This document shows positions 18,132 through 28,631 of a stretch of DNA of 64,000 nucleotides, piece after piece. The first letter of the stretch is position 1, and each line of letters begins with the position of its first letter. The DNA is from JAWKWH01 sp963669455. GTDB lineage: Bacteria; Pseudomonadota; Alphaproteobacteria; Rhizobiales; Rhizobiaceae. The notes beneath the pieces are model-generated. The model was not told where the DNA came from. It was given only the letters and a program-made list of their open reading frames with translations, and searched no databases. Both the position numbers and the translations under genes were made by a program. The stretch spans positions 682,001-746,000 of the forward strand of contig OY770026.1 in the NCBI GenBank assembly GCA_963669455.1, in the 5' to 3' direction.

Positions 18132-19007
18132 CTATTTTCGAGGCGTCTTTCTCGGGCGGATCAGCCCTTCCTGGGCTACCGAAGCAATCAGTGTGCCGTC
18201 CAGGCCATAAAGCTGGCCGCGATTGAACCCCCGGCTTCCCGATGTTGACGGGCTGTCCTGATCGTAAAGCAGCCAGCCGTCAAGATTGTGCGGGCGATGA
18301 AACCACATCGCATGATCAAGGCTCGCTGGCTGAATATCGCGGTCGAAAACCGCTTTGCCATGCGGAAATGTCGATGTGTCCAGCAGCGTCATATCCGACA
18401 GGTAAGCAAGAACGGCAGCCTGCAACGCCCGGTCATCGGGCACTGGCCCGGTCGCTCGCACCCAGACCTGCTGGCGCGGTGGCAGTTTCTTGTGGCTGAT
18501 ATAGTGCTCCAGCATCACCGGTTTCATATCGATCGGCCGATCATGCTCCCAGAATTTCCTGATCGGTTCCGGCATTGAAATGGAACTGTCGGAAATCAGG
18601 TCCTGCCGGTTTCGCAAGCTATCTGGTTCCGGCACATCGGCGGGCATTTCAAACTGATGCTCCAGGCCCTGTTCATCGATATGAAACGATGCTTCGAGCG
18701 AAAAAATCGCATGGCCGTGCTGAATGGCAACGACACGGCGTGTGGTGAAGGATGTCCCGTTGCGAATGCGATCGACCTCGTAGACAATCGGGATTGATGG
18801 GTCGCCGGGCCGCATGAAATAGCCGTGCAGTGAATGAACAAAGCGGTCGGCGGGGACGGTGCGTTGCGCGGCGACGAGGGCCTGACCGACCACCTGTCCG
18901 CCAAACACCCGCTGCCAGGTAACTTTGGGGCTGCGACCACGAAACAGGTTGCGCTCAAGCGGTTCGAGGTCGAGAATATCCAAAAGTTCCTGCATTGCAG
19001 CCGACAT
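18132..19007 (-). CDS. tesB: Acyl-CoA thioesterase II
   Basis: Hydrolyses acyl-CoA esters. The 291-residue protein is a double hotdog with RNLFRGRSPKVTWQRVFGGQ, VHSLHGYFMRPGDPSIPIVYEVDR, and the C-terminal SLDHAMWFHRPHNLDGWLLY containing the catalytic Asp region, then RGFNRGQLYGLDGTLIASVA. The start at 19007 has an AAGGAA site nearby. It is divergent from the FAD monooxygenase gene. Confidence 0.93.
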   Translation of the reverse strand: MSAAMQELLDILDLEPLERNLFRGRSPKVTWQRVFGGQVVGQALVAAQRTVPADRFVHSLHGYFMRPGDPSIPIVYEVDRIRNGTSFTTRRVVAIQHGHAIFSLEASFHIDEQGLEHQFEMPADVPEPDSLRNRQDLISDSSISMPEPIRKFWEHDRPIDMKPVMLEHYISHKKLPPRQQVWVRATGPVPDDRALQAAVLAYLSDMTLLDTSTFPHGKAVFDRDIQPASLDHAMWFHRPHNLDGWLLYDQDSPSTSGSRGFNRGQLYGLDGTLIASVAQEGLIRPRKTPRK

Positions 19008-19093
19008 GGCCAGTTCCTTTAATCGGGAAAAATTTAGGCCGCCGGTTCGAACAGGAAGCATTGATGCTGTCAAGCCGGAAAGCGGACTAGATC

Positions 19094-20341
19094 ATGGCCA
19101 AACGTTCAGATGAAATGAAACATGCAGACCAGTATGACATCCTGTTCGCCGGTGCGGGCTATGTGGGGTTGGCAACAGCCGTTGCCATCGCTTCGGCCAG
19201 GCCCTCGCTGGCGGTTGCCGTCGTTGATGCCGCGCCGCAAGGCGTCTGGCAAAATGATAGCCGCGCATCGGCCATAGCTGCGGCGGCCATGCGCATGCTG
19301 ACGGAACTGGGGTGTGCGGAGGATATTTTGCCGCAAGCGCAGCCTATCACCGAAATGATTGTCACCGATTCGCGTACCTTAGATCCCGTGCGTCCGGTTT
19401 TCCTGACCTTTGATGGCGACGTTGCGCCGGGCGAAGCCTTTGCCCATATGGTGCCGAACACGGCGACCAACGGTGCGCTGCGCAACCGTGCCGCCGATCT
19501 TGGAATTACCTTGATTGAGGGTGTGGCGGTTGAGGCATTCGATACGCAACCCGCGTCGGTTTCCGTTTCGCTGGCAAATGGCAGGATGATCGCGGCAAGA
19601 CTTCTGGTGGCGGCCGATGGTGTCCGTTCGCGGCTGCGCGACATGGCCGGCATCAAGACAGTCGACTTCGACTACGACCAGTCGGGCATCGTCTGCACGG
19701 TAGCCCATGAACGGCCGCACAATGGCCGCGCTGAGGAACATTTTCTGCCCGCAGGCCCGTTCGCAATTCTGCCGCTCACCGGCAACAAATCCTCCATCGT
19801 GTGGACCGAGCGGACAAGGGACGCCAACAGGCTGGTTGCAGAAGATCCGATGGTTTTTGAAAGCGAACTGGAAATGCGCTTCGGGTTGAAACTCGGCGCT
19901 ATCGAGGTGCTGGACAAACCACGGGCCTGGCCGCTCGGCCTGAAACTGGCCCGGGACTATGTGAAACCGCGATTCGCGCTGGCCGGCGATGCAGCCCATG
20001 GTATTCATCCGATCGCCGGGCAGGGACTCAATCTCGGCTTCAGGGATAGTGCAGCGCTGGCCGAAACCATTGTGGAGGCAGACCGGCTTGGCCAGGATAT
20101 CGGCGCGCTTGACGTGCTGGAGCGCTATCAGCGCTGGAGGCGTTTCGACACGGTTCAGATGGGCGTGACGACTGACGTTTTAAACCGGATGTTCTCCAAT
20201 GATTTATCGCCATTAAGAGTGTTGCGCGATGTCGGGCTCGGCCTTGTCGACCGTGTGCCGCCCCTTAAATCATTCTTTATCCGTCAAGCATCGGGGCTGT
20301 CCGGTTCGGCGCCAAGACTGCTTCGTGGCGAAGCGATATAG
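19094..20341 (+). CDS. UbiH/COQ6-family FAD-dependent monooxygenase
   Basis: Probably a ring hydroxylase of ubiquinone synthesis. The 415-residue flavoprotein has an N-terminal dinucleotide-binding motif (ILFAGAGYVGLATAVAIA), the DG motif VAADGVRSRLRDMAG, and FALAGDAAHGIHPIAGQG followed by NLGFRDSAALAE, diagnostic of the UbiH/UbiF/VisC group. Alphaproteobacterial members differ in which ring carbon they hydroxylate, so no gene letter is assigned. It stands alone, divergent from tesB. Confidence 0.9.
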   Translation: MAKRSDEMKHADQYDILFAGAGYVGLATAVAIASARPSLAVAVVDAAPQGVWQNDSRASAIAAAAMRMLTELGCAEDILPQAQPITEMIVTDSRTLDPVRPVFLTFDGDVAPGEAFAHMVPNTATNGALRNRAADLGITLIEGVAVEAFDTQPASVSVSLANGRMIAARLLVAADGVRSRLRDMAGIKTVDFDYDQSGIVCTVAHERPHNGRAEEHFLPAGPFAILPLTGNKSSIVWTERTRDANRLVAEDPMVFESELEMRFGLKLGAIEVLDKPRAWPLGLKLARDYVKPRFALAGDAAHGIHPIAGQGLNLGFRDSAALAETIVEADRLGQDIGALDVLERYQRWRRFDTVQMGVTTDVLNRMFSNDLSPLRVLRDVGLGLVDRVPPLKSFFIRQASGLSGSAPRLLRGEAI

Positions 20342-20378
20342 GTCCTGCCAGCAAACCGGATTTGGTGTTTGGCTGGTT

Positions 20379-21443
20379 TCAGTCCGCCCTTGTCACCTCG
20401 TAACCTTGTTCGCGCAACAACTCCACAATGCCTTCCTTGCCAGGCAGATGCAGCGCGCCGACAGCGATGAACGCATTGCCCTCTTTCAGATAGGCTTGCG
20501 CATTTTCGACCATCCCGTAATTGCGCGTGGTGATCATGACCTGCTCGAACTCGGCATAGCCTTCTCTATCCGCTGCGGGCAGCAAGGCCTGGAAAAGCGG
20601 CCAGATAAGCCCTATCTCGCCGTGCTGGTAAATTACGATCATGGTTTCAAACACATCATCGATCTTGTCGCCGAGCTGAAGTGTCTGTACCAGCCCGTTG
20701 ACGTGGAATTCTGTTGGCAGGGACGCCATCGCCTGAAGCTGGCTGATGACGGTTTCAAGACCGGCGATTGCCTTGCCGCCTGCTTGGGCGTCCTCCGCCA
20801 GCTTGACATCAAGTATCGCCAGACCGGTTTTGCGCCGCGCAAATTCGCAGGCTGGAATAGACACCGCCGCCGTCAGCATCCAGGGCTGCATCTTGATGAC
20901 ACTGCCGGGGGGAATGCCCCGCCTGGTCAGCGCTGCGTTGACGATTTCGGCTTGTTCGGGAGACAGAAGCGTTTTCAGTGTCTCCGTTCCCGGCAACATC
21001 ATCAGTTCCGGGTGGCGCATCAGTGAAAGCGCAACCTGCTTTTCATCGAGAACATCCGTGGCCTCGATAATCACCGTGTTCGACTGGTCAAACGCGGTTT
21101 GCGCCGCATCCGTCAGCCTGGTCACGCGCTTATCGGTGAGATGCATGGTTCCAAACAGATAGGATGGCTCCAGGCCATCCTTTTTGATCTTCCATAATAG
21201 CCCTTTGCCGTTTAGCGTCTTGGCAGCCTCGCGCCGGATGTCGGCAAGTTTGGTGGGCTCTTCACGCTCAAGCTTGCTGAGCAGGTCCTCGCCACTACAG
21301 GCAGGAACCGTTTCAGCTCTGGCGCCTGACATGCCGAGCAGAAGCACGGCGGCGACGGAAATCACGAATAACAAGTTTGCCAGGGCAATCAACCCGAGCG
21401 CGATCTTGGATGCCTGATCGGCAAGTGCAACTGGTTTTAACAT
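20379..21443 (-). CDS. TraB/GumN-family protein
   Basis: A 354-residue exported or membrane-anchored protein: one hydrophobic segment at residues 15-45, then the TraB/GumN domain with GLLWKIKKDGLEPSYLFGTMH, VTRLTDAAQTAFDQSNTVIIEATD, and a C-terminal NAFIAVGALHLPGKEGIVELLRE containing the conserved GALHLPG motif. Two GxxH motifs are kept. The family is related to Tiki-type metalloproteases; bacterial function is not defined. Confidence 0.9.
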   Translation of the reverse strand: MLKPVALADQASKIALGLIALANLLFVISVAAVLLLGMSGARAETVPACSGEDLLSKLEREEPTKLADIRREAAKTLNGKGLLWKIKKDGLEPSYLFGTMHLTDKRVTRLTDAAQTAFDQSNTVIIEATDVLDEKQVALSLMRHPELMMLPGTETLKTLLSPEQAEIVNAALTRRGIPPGSVIKMQPWMLTAAVSIPACEFARRKTGLAILDVKLAEDAQAGGKAIAGLETVISQLQAMASLPTEFHVNGLVQTLQLGDKIDDVFETMIVIYQHGEIGLIWPLFQALLPAADREGYAEFEQVMITTRNYGMVENAQAYLKEGNAFIAVGALHLPGKEGIVELLREQGYEVTRAD

Positions 21444-21508
21444 GGTTCAACCTGTAGCGGTAAAGTCAGGATATTTCGTTAATTGCGGTCTTAATATTGT
21501 CGTGAATT

Positions 21509-22447
21509 TCAGGCGCGCGGATGCGCTGAATCATAGATATCGAGCAAGCGGGTGGTATCGACTTCGGTGTAGATTTGCGTTGTCGAAAGACTGGCGTGAC
21601 CGAGCAGTTCCTGGATCGTTCGCAAATCACCGCCCCGGCCCAACAGGTGGGTGGCAAAGGAATGACGAAGTGCATGCGGTGTTGCTGTGTCGGGCAGGTT
21701 CAACGCCGAGCGCAGTTTCTGCATGGCGCGCTGCACGATTGCCGGCTGCAGCGGGCCGCCGCGCGCGCCGCGAAACAACTTTGTTTCCGGATGAAGGTCA
21801 TAGGGGCAAAGCCGCCGGTATTCTGCCACCGCCTGAACGGCCGCCGGCAACAGGGGCACGAGACGCGTTTTTTCCCCCTTGCCGGTGACGCGGATTGCCT
21901 TGCAGTTCTGTCCGGCAATCTCGCCGCCATCAAGGCCAAGCGCTTCGGAAATTCTCAAACCCGAGCCGTAAAGCAACGTCAGCACCGCGGCGTTGCGCGC
22001 AGCGATCCATGGTTCTTCATCAAGTTGCTGCGAGGCCGACACGGTTCTTCTGGCATCGTCCGCGGTTAGTGGTTTAGGCAATGATTTGGGCTGTTTCGGC
22101 GCCCGCATCGCCGCAGCACCTGCGGCATTGGCAAAACCTTCGCGTTCCAGATATTTGATCAGCGAGCGAACGCCGGCAAGCCCGCGGCCAAGTGTTCTGG
22201 CGCCCGCCCCGCCACCGCGGCGCGCTGCCAGAAAGGCGCGGTAATCTGCAGGCGCCAACACGGCAAGATCGGCAAGCGAAAGCGGCTTTGCCTGATGGCT
22301 GGCCTGAAACTGCAAAAACTGCCTTGTGTCGCGCTCATAGGCTTCGATTGTCCGCGCTGCCAGCCGCTTTTCACTGGCGAGCGATTTTAGCCAGGCGTTG
22401 CGGGCGGCGGCCAGCTTGGGCAACATGAATATGAGGGGATCGGACAT
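21509..22447 (-). CDS. xerC: Tyrosine recombinase XerC
   Basis: Resolves chromosome dimers at dif together with XerD. The 312-residue protein has an N-terminal SAM-like domain (residues 10-100) and a catalytic domain with YGSGLRISEALGLDG (first Arg), the active-site HALRHSFATHLLG (His and Arg), and LGHASLSTTQIYTEVD (His and the nucleophilic Tyr). All five catalytic residues are present. XerC is preferred over XerD because of the N-terminal sequence and size, but the pair is hard to separate by eye. Confidence 0.85.
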   Translation of the reverse strand: MSDPLIFMLPKLAAARNAWLKSLASEKRLAARTIEAYERDTRQFLQFQASHQAKPLSLADLAVLAPADYRAFLAARRGGGAGARTLGRGLAGVRSLIKYLEREGFANAAGAAAMRAPKQPKSLPKPLTADDARRTVSASQQLDEEPWIAARNAAVLTLLYGSGLRISEALGLDGGEIAGQNCKAIRVTGKGEKTRLVPLLPAAVQAVAEYRRLCPYDLHPETKLFRGARGGPLQPAIVQRAMQKLRSALNLPDTATPHALRHSFATHLLGRGGDLRTIQELLGHASLSTTQIYTEVDTTRLLDIYDSAHPRA

Positions 22448-22530
22448 GTCACCATGCTAAGCGCAGATCGTTACGGAGCCGTTGACAAAGCCATTGCCGG
22501 CAAGCGCCATGACCGCTATGCCGCTTGGTC

Positions 22531-23073
22531 ATGAAGGATGACGGCAAATCCCCGATGATTGTGCTTGGCGTCGGCGGTGCACCGCACGGGCTCAAAGGTG
22601 AGCTGCGCATCAAGACGTTTACCGATGATCCGCTGGCAATCGGCAGCTATGGCCCGCTTACCGGTTCCGATGGCAAAACCTATCGGCTGCTTACCGTCCG
22701 CGCGGCAAAGACCGTCGTGATTGCACGTTTGGATGGCGTAAACGGCCGTGAACAGGCAGAAACCCTCAATGGTGTCGAATTTTCCGTTTCCCGTGAGGCT
22801 CTATCCGCAGCGGGCCTTGGCGAGGAGGAATTTTTTCATGCCGACCTGATCGGGCTTAGCGCGGTCGATGATCGCGGTGGCCGGTATGGCAGGGTTTCGG
22901 CCATCCATGATTTTGGCGGTGGAGACATGCTGGAACTTGCAGCCGGCGGCGGCAAAAGCGTCATGATCCCTTTTTCCAAAGCGGCGGTTCCCATTATCGA
23001 TCCCGGTGCCGGCACGATTGTCATCGATCCGGCCGCAGCCGGGCTGGCCGATGATGAAGGTGACGACCAATGA
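22531..23073 (+). CDS. rimM: Ribosome maturation factor RimM
   Basis: Helps assemble the 30S head by binding S19. The 180-residue protein has the N-terminal barrel (VLGVGGAPHGLKGELRIKTF) and a PRC-barrel C-domain (EEFFHADLIGLSAVDDRG and MIPFSKAAVPIIDPGAGTIV). It overlaps trmD by four bases (ATGA) and heads the rimM-trmD-rplS operon. A TTG two codons upstream (22525) is an alternative start. Confidence 0.95.
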   Translation: MKDDGKSPMIVLGVGGAPHGLKGELRIKTFTDDPLAIGSYGPLTGSDGKTYRLLTVRAAKTVVIARLDGVNGREQAETLNGVEFSVSREALSAAGLGEEEFFHADLIGLSAVDDRGGRYGRVSAIHDFGGGDMLELAAGGGKSVMIPFSKAAVPIIDPGAGTIVIDPAAAGLADDEGDDQ

Positions 23074-23780
23074 CATTTCAGGCCACCATCCTCACGCTTT
23101 ATCCGGACATGTTTCCGGGAAGCCTCGGCATGTCACTCTCCGGCAAGGCGCTTGAACGCGGCGACTGGTCACTCAATACCGTCCAGATCAGGGATTTCGG
23201 CACCGGCAAACACAGGCAGGTCGATGATACGCCGGCCGGTGGCGGTGCCGGCATGGTCATGCGCGCTGACGTTCTGGCTGCCGCCATAGACAGCGCGGCG
23301 CGGGAAGACGATCCGCGTCCAAGACTGCTGATGAGCCCGCGCGGCGAACCACTCACCCAGGCGCGTGTGCGCAAACTCGCCACGGGTCCAGGCGCGATCA
23401 TCGTCTGCGGACGGTTTGAAGGCGTCGACCAGCGGGTGATCGATGCGCGCGGCCTGGAGGAGGTTTCCGTTGGCGATTACGTTCTTTCAGGCGGCGAACC
23501 GGCCGCGGTTGTTTTGCTGGATGCGATTGTGCGCCTGTTGCCCGGTGTGATGGGTAACGAGCAGTCGGGGACCGAGGAAAGCTTTGAAAACGGCCTTCTG
23601 GAACATCCCCATTACACCAGACCGCAGACGTTTGAGGGGCAGGCAGTTCCCGAAGTGCTGACCTCAGGCAATCACGGGAAGATTGCCAAATGGCGTCATG
23701 AGCAGGCGTTGATGCTTACCCGGGCGCGCCGGCCCGACCTGACGGACGGGCTCAAGCCCAGCGGGAAAAGCGACACTTGA
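23070..23780 (+). CDS. trmD: tRNA (guanine37-N1)-methyltransferase
   Basis: Methylates G37 in tRNAs and so prevents frameshifting. The 236-residue SPOUT enzyme has the start TILTLYPDMFPGSLGMSLSG, RQVDDTPAGGGAGMVMRADV, the knot-forming IIVCGRFEGVDQRVID, and SVGDYVLSGGEPAAVVLLDA. Complete and normal length. It is coupled to rimM and precedes rplS by 212 bases. Confidence 0.96.
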   Translation: MTFQATILTLYPDMFPGSLGMSLSGKALERGDWSLNTVQIRDFGTGKHRQVDDTPAGGGAGMVMRADVLAAAIDSAAREDDPRPRLLMSPRGEPLTQARVRKLATGPGAIIVCGRFEGVDQRVIDARGLEEVSVGDYVLSGGEPAAVVLLDAIVRLLPGVMGNEQSGTEESFENGLLEHPHYTRPQTFEGQAVPEVLTSGNHGKIAKWRHEQALMLTRARRPDLTDGLKPSGKSDT

Positions 23781-23992
23781 CCGTTTCAGGGGTGACAAGC
23801 GCTGTAAAAATGTGTATGAGCCGCCATCCAATCGGGAGACAATCCCCGAGGATCCGTCAATGATGGATGGTGAATACGCCCCTGCCGGCGCATGAAAATG
23901 CAAAGGCATTGCCAAGCGGCTCGGTTATCAGACCTGCTGGCAAGGGCCGGGCGCTCTGGCTGTTCAAACAAAGAACAAAAGGAACCGAGACG

Positions 23993-24523
23993 ATGGACAT
24001 CATTCGTCAGCTTGAGGCCGAGCAGGCCGCAAAGATCGAAGCCCAGCGCAAACTGCCTGATTTTTCACCCGGCGATACGGTCCGTGTTCAGGTCCGCGTG
24101 ACCGAGGGCACCCGCACCCGTGTTCAGGCCTATGAGGGTGTGTGCATCGCGCGTGCCGGCTCCGGGTTGCATGAAAATTTCACGGTACGCAAGATTTCAT
24201 ACGGCGAAGGCGTTGAGCGCGTGTTCCCGATCTATTCACCGCTGGTTGAAGGCGTTGATGTCGTTCGCCGGGGTAAGGTTCGCCGCGCGAAACTTTATTA
24301 TTTGCGCGAACGCCGCGGCAAATCGGCCCGCATCACCGAGAATACCGGCGCCCGCGCCAAGAAGCTGAACGACGCCGAGCGTCAGGCGCTGGCCGATGAA
24401 AAGGCGCGTCTGGAGGCCGAAAAAGTCGCCGCAGCGCAGGCTCTGGCAGCAGAGAAAGCCGCTGAAGAAGCCGCCGCAAAAGCGGCTGAGGCTGCCAGCG
24501 AAGAGGCAGCCAAGACCGAATAG
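23993..24523 (+). CDS. rplS: 50S ribosomal protein L19
   Basis: Part of the 30S-50S interface. The first 120 residues match L19 (MDIIRQLEAEQAAKI, FSPGDTVRVQVRV, GVCIARAGSGLHENFTVRK, VRRAKLYYLRERRGKSARI). The last 55 residues are an Ala/Glu/Lys-rich helical extension, a feature common in Rhizobiales L19 proteins. The ATG at 23993 is the family start; the frame open to 23867 is not coding. A terminator follows the gene. Confidence 0.96.
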   Translation: MDIIRQLEAEQAAKIEAQRKLPDFSPGDTVRVQVRVTEGTRTRVQAYEGVCIARAGSGLHENFTVRKISYGEGVERVFPIYSPLVEGVDVVRRGKVRRAKLYYLRERRGKSARITENTGARAKKLNDAERQALADEKARLEAEKVAAAQALAAEKAAEEAAAKAAEAASEEAAKTE

Positions 24524-24550
24524 CCGCTGTTTTAATATCTGAATTCATCG

Positions 24551-24576
24551 AAACCCGGAGCAATCCGGGTTTTTTG
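24551..24576 (+). terminator. Rho-independent terminator after rplS
   Basis: AACCCGGA pairs with TCCGGGTT around a GCAA tetraloop, followed by a run of T. It lies 28 bases after the rplS stop and closes the rimM-trmD-rplS operon. Confidence 0.9.
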
Positions 24577-24714
24577 TTGCCTGGCTTTGTCCGGGCTGGC
24601 GGCTTCCTAACTGAATTTCATCATCCCCGTTTCATGCGTGAATACCGGCAGCAATGGTTCGGGCGGCAATGGCGTTTAAACGGATTTATGCTGACATACC
24701 GCTTCCAATTGCTC

Positions 24715-24742
24715 TAGAGCATTTTTCGCTCAAACGGAGCCA
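24715..24742 (+). repeat. Fragment of the 105-bp repeat (left end)
   Basis: TAGAGCATTTTTCGCTCAAAC matches the left arm of the repeat family and then diverges. The second arm is absent. It lies just past the 3' end of the DUF1287 gene. Confidence 0.6.
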
Positions 24743-24758
24743 TTCTGCCGGACGTGCC

Positions 24759-25406
24759 CTATCCCACTAGTTCGGGCGGAAAGCGGAAATGCCCGGTCTG
24801 CGTAAATGCAAACAGGCGATTTTCTATTTTGGTTCCCGAACCGATATTATGGATCACCAATGGTGTTTCGCCATCCGTAGCCTGTTGGTCCGACACAATT
24901 GCGATGTGGGGCAGGTTGCCCGGCAGCATCTGCGAAACCAGATCGCCCGGCAGAAACTTCGCCTCATCGGACGAGGCTTCCAGCCGCGCACCGGCGCGGG
25001 TTAGAAACGTCTCAAGATTGGGAACGCGCCGGTGGTCGATGTTGCGGTCCGGGCGTTTTAGCCCCCAAATCTTCGGATAGGTCGCAAAATTTTGCTTCAT
25101 ATCCTCATGAACGAGCTTTTGAAGATCAATGTCGAACGCATCGCGATAAGCACGTATGACGACATCGGTGCATACCCCTCGCTGCCGTGAAATATCTCCG
25201 CCGGGATAGTCGAGCCCGGCATAGGCGGGATCGTAAATAACGGTCTCGCCGATCTGGGCCGCCGCTGCCTCGACCAGCTTTTTGGCCCAGCCGGCTGCCG
25301 CTAGGCGTCGGGGCTCGGCGAAGATGGTTGGCGTAACCACCGTGGAGGCACCGACCACGCAGGATGTCGCGAACAATGCACCAATGAATTTCCGCCGTGA
25401 GGCCAT
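24759..25406 (-). CDS. DUF1287 exported protein
   Basis: A 215-residue protein with a twin-arginine-like signal (MASRRKFIGALFATSCVVG) and the DUF1287 domain: QIGETVIYDPAYAGLDYPGG, then GVCTDVVIRAYRDAFDIDLQ (conserved Cys of an NlpC/P60-like fold), IDHRRVPNLETFLTR, and a conserved His in LPHIAIVSD. These Cys and His residues suggest a cysteine hydrolase, but the family is not biochemically characterised. It is divergent from leuC. Confidence 0.87.
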   Translation of the reverse strand: MASRRKFIGALFATSCVVGASTVVTPTIFAEPRRLAAAGWAKKLVEAAAAQIGETVIYDPAYAGLDYPGGDISRQRGVCTDVVIRAYRDAFDIDLQKLVHEDMKQNFATYPKIWGLKRPDRNIDHRRVPNLETFLTRAGARLEASSDEAKFLPGDLVSQMLPGNLPHIAIVSDQQATDGETPLVIHNIGSGTKIENRLFAFTQTGHFRFPPELVG

Positions 25407-25584
25407 GCTCTTTAATCCGGTTCCAGGCGAGCGGCAAGACAGCCTACGAATGCGGCATCAATGAGGAAAGCCATCATTTACACGGAACGGAGCCGGTTTT
25501 CTTGACGACCGCATCCGCCGGGTGCATATGACCGGTTTCGAGCAAATATGCTCCAACACCGGAAAACTTTTGGGGAACAACGCG

Positions 25585-26994
<1,410 letters not shown>

Positions 26995-26996
26995 CC

Positions 26997-27033
26997 AATG
27001 GCCTCGGGGCAGAACCCCGAGGCCATTGTTTTT
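26997..27033. terminator. Bidirectional terminator between leuC and a convergent gene
   Basis: A perfect 13-bp stem (AATGGCCTCGGGG with CCCCGAGGCCATT, five-base loop) followed by TGTTTTT. It begins just after the leuC stop and is 12 bases from the end of the convergent small gene, so it can serve both. Confidence 0.9.
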
Positions 27034-27044
27034 CTGTCATCCGG

Positions 27045-27431
27045 TCAGCGGCAGTATTTGCTGATGTTCGCCGACTCTCCGCGATTGATGCCATACATGA
27101 AGGCACGGCCCTTCAGCACCACGTGAGGCGAACAGGATGCACCGTGCGACTGGTGGAAATAGTCGTGACCGGCACCGGCGCTTTGTTCATAATAGCGCCC
27201 GCCATCCCGGCTATGACCGTAGAGGATCACCGGTTCACCGATTTCAGCGCGCACATCGTCGGCAAGATGACCCTTTCCGACGATGATCTGCTTGTGTCCG
27301 GACGGGCTGTGGACAATCAGATTCCCGTAGCTATCGGCATAAACCCGCTGATGAGCCTGTCCGGTAGCGGTGGCAAAAAACAATGCTGCCACTGAAAGCG
27401 GCAAAGCAAAAACTCGTAAACTGAAACGCAT
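27045..27431 (-). CDS. Hypothetical exported protein
   Basis: A 128-residue protein with a signal peptide cleaved near residue 26 (ATGQAHQ). The mature part is rich in Gly, His and Tyr, with two cysteines (residues about 101 and 127) that could form a disulphide. I do not recognise a family. A ribosome-binding site (AGGAGG) lies six to eight bases upstream of the ATG at 27431, which supports a real gene. Confidence 0.7.
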   Translation of the reverse strand: MRFSLRVFALPLSVAALFFATATGQAHQRVYADSYGNLIVHSPSGHKQIIVGKGHLADDVRAEIGEPVILYGHSRDGGRYYEQSAGAGHDYFHQSHGASCSPHVVLKGRAFMYGINRGESANISKYCR

Positions 27432-27697
27432 GGCGCGTCCTCCTTTGCCGGGCGCAATCGCTTTGCCCGAGATGGAATGGTCGCAGCCTCCTCACCGGTG
27501 AAGTTAATCATTTGTTAATCAGTTTTAAAGGGTGATATTCGCCATTTACCGCTATTAACAAAGATGGTTAACGCGCTCTGACCGTCGCTAGCTTCGAAAT
27601 GGCCATTTTGATGCGAATGGAGACCATACCGGTTGATCTTTTGATGTCTTTGCGGCAAGTGCAGCGCTGACGAGGGCCAGTGTTGAGTGAGTAAGGC

Positions 27698-28030
27698 GTG
27701 ACCATCAGGCATTTTTGGAGTTTTGGAGGCGTTTTTGCCGCAGGTTTGGCTGTGGCATTGTCCGGCTGTGTCGCAAGCATACCGGTCAGCACTGAGCTGG
27801 GGTCAGGCAGCCGGTCAGTCTATAATTGCGGCAGCGATGGACGCCTGACCGTTCGAAGGCTGGGTGGTTCGGTCGATGTCGTCAGTCCACGCGGTATCGA
27901 AACCCGGCTTCCCGCGTCTCCGCCCGGCCAATCAGCCCGCTATGGCACGCCGCCTTATGCCCTGGTTATCGACCGCGGTGAGGCGCTGTGGTTTGTTACG
28001 GGCAAGCGGCCAATCGCCTGCAAACGGTGA
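27698..28030 (+). CDS. Lipoprotein resembling MliC-type lysozyme inhibitor
   Basis: A 110-residue protein with a signal and lipobox LSGC (Cys about residue 24). The mature part, with VYNCGSDGRLTVRR, QSARYGTPPYALVIDRGEAL and a final Cys, follows the Y-x-C...G...V...RY...L...A pattern of the membrane-bound inhibitor of C-type lysozyme. The two Cys of the domain are present. The start is a GTG with a weak ribosome-binding site. The inhibitor role is inferred from the pattern only. Confidence 0.65.
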   Translation: MTIRHFWSFGGVFAAGLAVALSGCVASIPVSTELGSGSRSVYNCGSDGRLTVRRLGGSVDVVSPRGIETRLPASPPGQSARYGTPPYALVIDRGEALWFVTGKRPIACKR

Positions 28031-28031
28031 T

Positions 28032-28055
28032 GATTTAAACCGGATACGCTCTAAC
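28032..28055 (+). repeat. Short repeat with TTTAAACCGGATACGCTC core, copy 3
   Basis: Contains GATTTAAACCGGATACGCTC followed by TAA, a perfect core match. It directly follows the stop codon of the lipoprotein gene. Confidence 0.65.
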
Positions 28056-28222
28056 CAGCTGCAAATATTTGATAAATCGATTTAGATGCTGATGTTGTTC
28101 CTTTCCGGCAAATTTGTCCAAAACGGATTGCATGACAGGCTTTGACGCAGCGCAAAAAGGCTCTTAGAACAGGGCCGCCAGACTGAAGCAGCGGCGGTCG
28201 AATGGGCCGCACGGAGGAAGTG

Positions 28223-28621
28223 TTGAGCAAAAATACTGCAATGCGACCACGGCCAGTGTCGCCGCATTTGAGCATCTACAAGCTAAGCCCGACCATGATG
28301 ATGTCAATTGGGCATCGCATAACCGGAGCAGCGCTTTATTTCGGAACGCTGCTGGTCGCGTGGTGGCTCGTTGCTGCCGCGGCATCGCCTGACTATTTTG
28401 ACATGGTCGACGGTTTCTTCGGCTCGATTTTCGGCCGCCTGATCCTGTTTGGCTACACTTGGGCGCTCATCCACCACACTCTTGGCGGTATTCGGCACCT
28501 AATCTGGGACACAGGCGCCCTTTTTGACAAGGAAATGTCAACCAGGCTGGCCTGGCTGACGATTGCCGGTTCCATCACCTTGACGATCCTTGTGTGGATC
28601 GCCGGATATATGATGCGCTGA
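28223..28621 (+). CDS. sdhC: Succinate dehydrogenase cytochrome b556 subunit
   Basis: A membrane anchor and haem ligand subunit of complex II. The 132-residue protein has RPVSPHLSIYKLSPTMMMSI, the haem-binding GHRITGAAL, three membrane helices, and HHTLGGIRHLIWDTG with the second conserved His. The TTG at 28223 follows GGAGGA by three bases; an ATG at 28202 or 28241 is possible. It opens the sdhCDA-vapD-sdhB run, with sdhD ten bases on. Confidence 0.93.
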   Translation: MSKNTAMRPRPVSPHLSIYKLSPTMMMSIGHRITGAALYFGTLLVAWWLVAAAASPDYFDMVDGFFGSIFGRLILFGYTWALIHHTLGGIRHLIWDTGALFDKEMSTRLAWLTIAGSITLTILVWIAGYMMR

Positions 28622-28631
28622 GGAGAAACTG